NCBI GenBank assembly: GCA_034678345.1
Contig: JAXDBZ010000128.1
Coordinates: 1 to 6,210 of the forward strand
Direction of reading: 5' to 3'
Length of the DNA stretch: 6,210 bases
DNA from: JANXPZ01 sp034678345
GTDB taxonomy: Bacteria > Eisenbacteria > RBG-16-71-46
This document shows, one piece after another, positions 4,903-6,210 of the stretch (the stretch's first letter is position 1; every line of letters starts with the position of its first letter). The notes beneath the pieces were generated by a model. It was not told the origin of the DNA. It saw only the letters and a list, made by a program, of their open reading frames with translations, and ran no database searches. A program made the translations under genes and the position numbers.

Positions 4903-6210
4903 TCAGTCGGCGGCGGGGCCGGTGAAGCCGCCGCCCGAGGCGGCCAGCCGCGCGATGGGCGGAGCGGGGAGGAAGCGCTCCCCGTTCTCGGCCCGCAGCG
5001 CGTTGAGCCGCGTCTCGACGTGCGCGAGGCCCAGCGTGTCGGCGTGGCGCAGCAGCCCGCCGCGGAAGAGCGGGAAGCCGGCGCCGTGCAGCGACACCAG
5101 GTCCAGCGTCCCCGCGTCATCCAGAACGCCGTCGGCGAGCAGCCAGGCCGCCTCGTTCACCGTCGCCAGCACGACCCGCTCGGCCAGCAGGCCGGGGTGC
5201 GCCGGCCGCCGGCGCCCGGTCGCGCCGACGATCCGCGCCGCCCGCGGATCCGGGACGCGCCGGGGCGCGGGGAAGCGGTAGAAGCGGCCTCCCGCCGCCG
5301 CCAGCGCGTCGAGTTGCGGCGCCGCGGCGAAGCGCTCCGGGAACGCGCCCGCCATCGCGGCCGAGAGCCGGGCCGCCGCGTCGAGGCCCATCGCGTCCAT
5401 CGTCTCGAACGGCCCCGCGGCCATGCCGAAGCCGCGCAGCGCCGCGTCCACGTCGGCCACCCGGTAGCCGTCGGCGAGCAGGTGCAGGGCCTCGCGCAGG
5501 CCAGCCATCACGATGCGGTCTGCCGCGAAGCCGGGGGCGTCCCGCACGACCGCCGGGAGGCGGCCGAGGCGGCACGCCAGCCCCGCGGCCGCCGCGACCG
5601 CCGCGTCGGACGTCTTCGCGCCGCGCACCACCTCGACGAGTGGACGGCGCGCGGCCGGCTGGAGGAAGCGCAGCCCGACGAACCGCTCCGGGTGGGCGAG
5701 CCCCGCCGCCAGCTCGTCCACGGCGAGCAACCCCGTGCCCGTCGCCAGGACGGCCTCGGGGCGCATCCTCACCTCCAGTTCCGCGAACACCCGGCGCTTG
5801 GCGTCGAGGTCCTCGGCCACCAGCTCGAGGGCGAAGTCGGCGCGCCCCAGCCCGGCCGGCTCCAGGTCGGCGTGCAGTCGCGCCCGTTGCGCTTCGGCCT
5901 CGTGCGGGGCGATCCCCCCGCGGCCGGCGCGTTCCGCGATCCGCGCCCGCACGGAGCGCAGCGCGTGCGCCAGCGCCGCCGGATCGCCGTCGCGCAGGCG
6001 CACCTCGATGCCGTGGCGGCTCGCCAGCTCCGCCAGCTCCGTCCCCGGCGGACCGGCACCGACGATGTGCAGCCGCTCGATCGCGGCGGCGCCGGCTCCC
6101 GCGCCGCGGGCGCGCTCCGCGAGACGCGAGGCCCGCACCAGGTTCCGGCAGACCGGACCCACGGCGAGGTCCACCGCCCAGTCCGCCTCGACCCGAAGCG
6201 CGCCGTCGAT
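4903..6210 (-). CDS. FadJ/FadB-like multifunctional beta-oxidation protein, C-terminal 3-hydroxyacyl-CoA dehydrogenase part (5' truncated)
   Basis: FadJ/FadB alpha subunits combine enoyl-CoA hydratase (N-terminal) with NAD-dependent 3-hydroxyacyl-CoA dehydrogenase (C-terminal) in cytosolic fatty-acid oxidation. The window holds the last 435 residues, open to its right edge. Visible parts, numbered from the edge: the linker helix between hydratase and dehydrogenase (about 1-36); the Rossmann nucleotide-binding GAGPPG (51-56); the LVAEDLDAKRRVFAEL helix (about 130-145); the second half of the NAD domain ending in PLVEVV (190-195); VVRDAPGF (221-228); GFGMAAGPFETMDAMGLD; and a second C-terminal domain copy (about 340-420) with AERVVLATVNEAAWLL and GAGFPLFRGGLLRHAD. 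The dehydrogenase active site is altered. The HFF His is Arg181, the NTSS motif reads GTGL, and the FxxNR Asn is Asp231, while the partner Glu193 is kept. It may be a catalytically reduced paralogue. The GTG at 6174 is in frame but lies inside the linker helix, so it is not taken as the start. It is convergent with ftsH. The symbol is withheld because the N-terminal half is unseen. Confidence 0.82.
   Translation of the reverse strand: MDGALRVEADWAVDLAVGPVCRNLVRASRLAERARGAGAGAAAIERLHIVGAGPPGTELAELASRHGIEVRLRDGDPAALAHALRSVRARIAERAGRGGIAPHEAEAQRARLHADLEPAGLGRADFALELVAEDLDAKRRVFAELEVRMRPEAVLATGTGLLAVDELAAGLAHPERFVGLRFLQPAARRPLVEVVRGAKTSDAAVAAAAGLACRLGRLPAVVRDAPGFAADRIVMAGLREALHLLADGYRVADVDAALRGFGMAAGPFETMDAMGLDAAARLSAAMAGAFPERFAAAPQLDALAAAGGRFYRFPAPRRVPDPRAARIVGATGRRRPAHPGLLAERVVLATVNEAAWLLADGVLDDAGTLDLVSLHGAGFPLFRGGLLRHADTLGLAHVETRLNALRAENGERFLPAPPIARLAASGGGFTGPAAD

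Overview
The window is a very GC-rich stretch (almost every third codon position is G or C) of a bacterial chromosome. It carries two convergent transcription units. The taxon cannot be fixed from the sequence. The FtsH membrane region (short charged N-tail, PFRTLAFW-type first membrane segment) and the fatty-acid oxidation neighbour would fit a Gemmatimonadota, deltaproteobacterial or similar high-GC, Gram-negative-like lineage, but this is only an impression.

Left unit, + strand, 1-4637: the 3' end of tilS (tRNA-Ile lysidine synthase), then hpt (hypoxanthine phosphoribosyltransferase), then ftsH (membrane AAA+ zinc protease), closed by a perfect 12-bp hairpin. The order tilS-hpt-ftsH is a classic conserved bacterial cluster. 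The genes overlap by 8 and 4 bases, so they are almost certainly co-transcribed and translationally coupled.

The main discovery is inside ftsH. A 445-residue in-frame intein (2030-3364) interrupts the AAA+ ATPase domain just after the substrate-gripping pore loop and before Walker B. It has all the landmarks of a full, self-splicing, homing-competent intein: Ser1, a TxxH block B, two LAGLIDADG-type motifs, a block F and a His-Asn C-terminus followed by Ser+1. It also has an extra XRE/Cro-like helix-turn-helix between the splicing and endonuclease parts. Removing it restores an uninterrupted FtsH of 692 residues. The 53 codons of host gene directly 3' of the intein use many A/T-ending codons, while the next 122 codons use none. 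This looks like a co-conversion footprint left by homing.

Middle, 4604-4902: no gene. After the ftsH terminator hairpin there are several further strong inverted repeats, the last of which probably ends the opposing transcript.

Right unit, - strand, 6210-4903: the C-terminal 435 residues of a FadJ/FadB-type multifunctional beta-oxidation protein (3-hydroxyacyl-CoA dehydrogenase part). It is cut by the window edge. The fold markers are kept, but the catalytic His, Asn and Ser positions of the dehydrogenase are substituted, so this part may be catalytically dead or altered.
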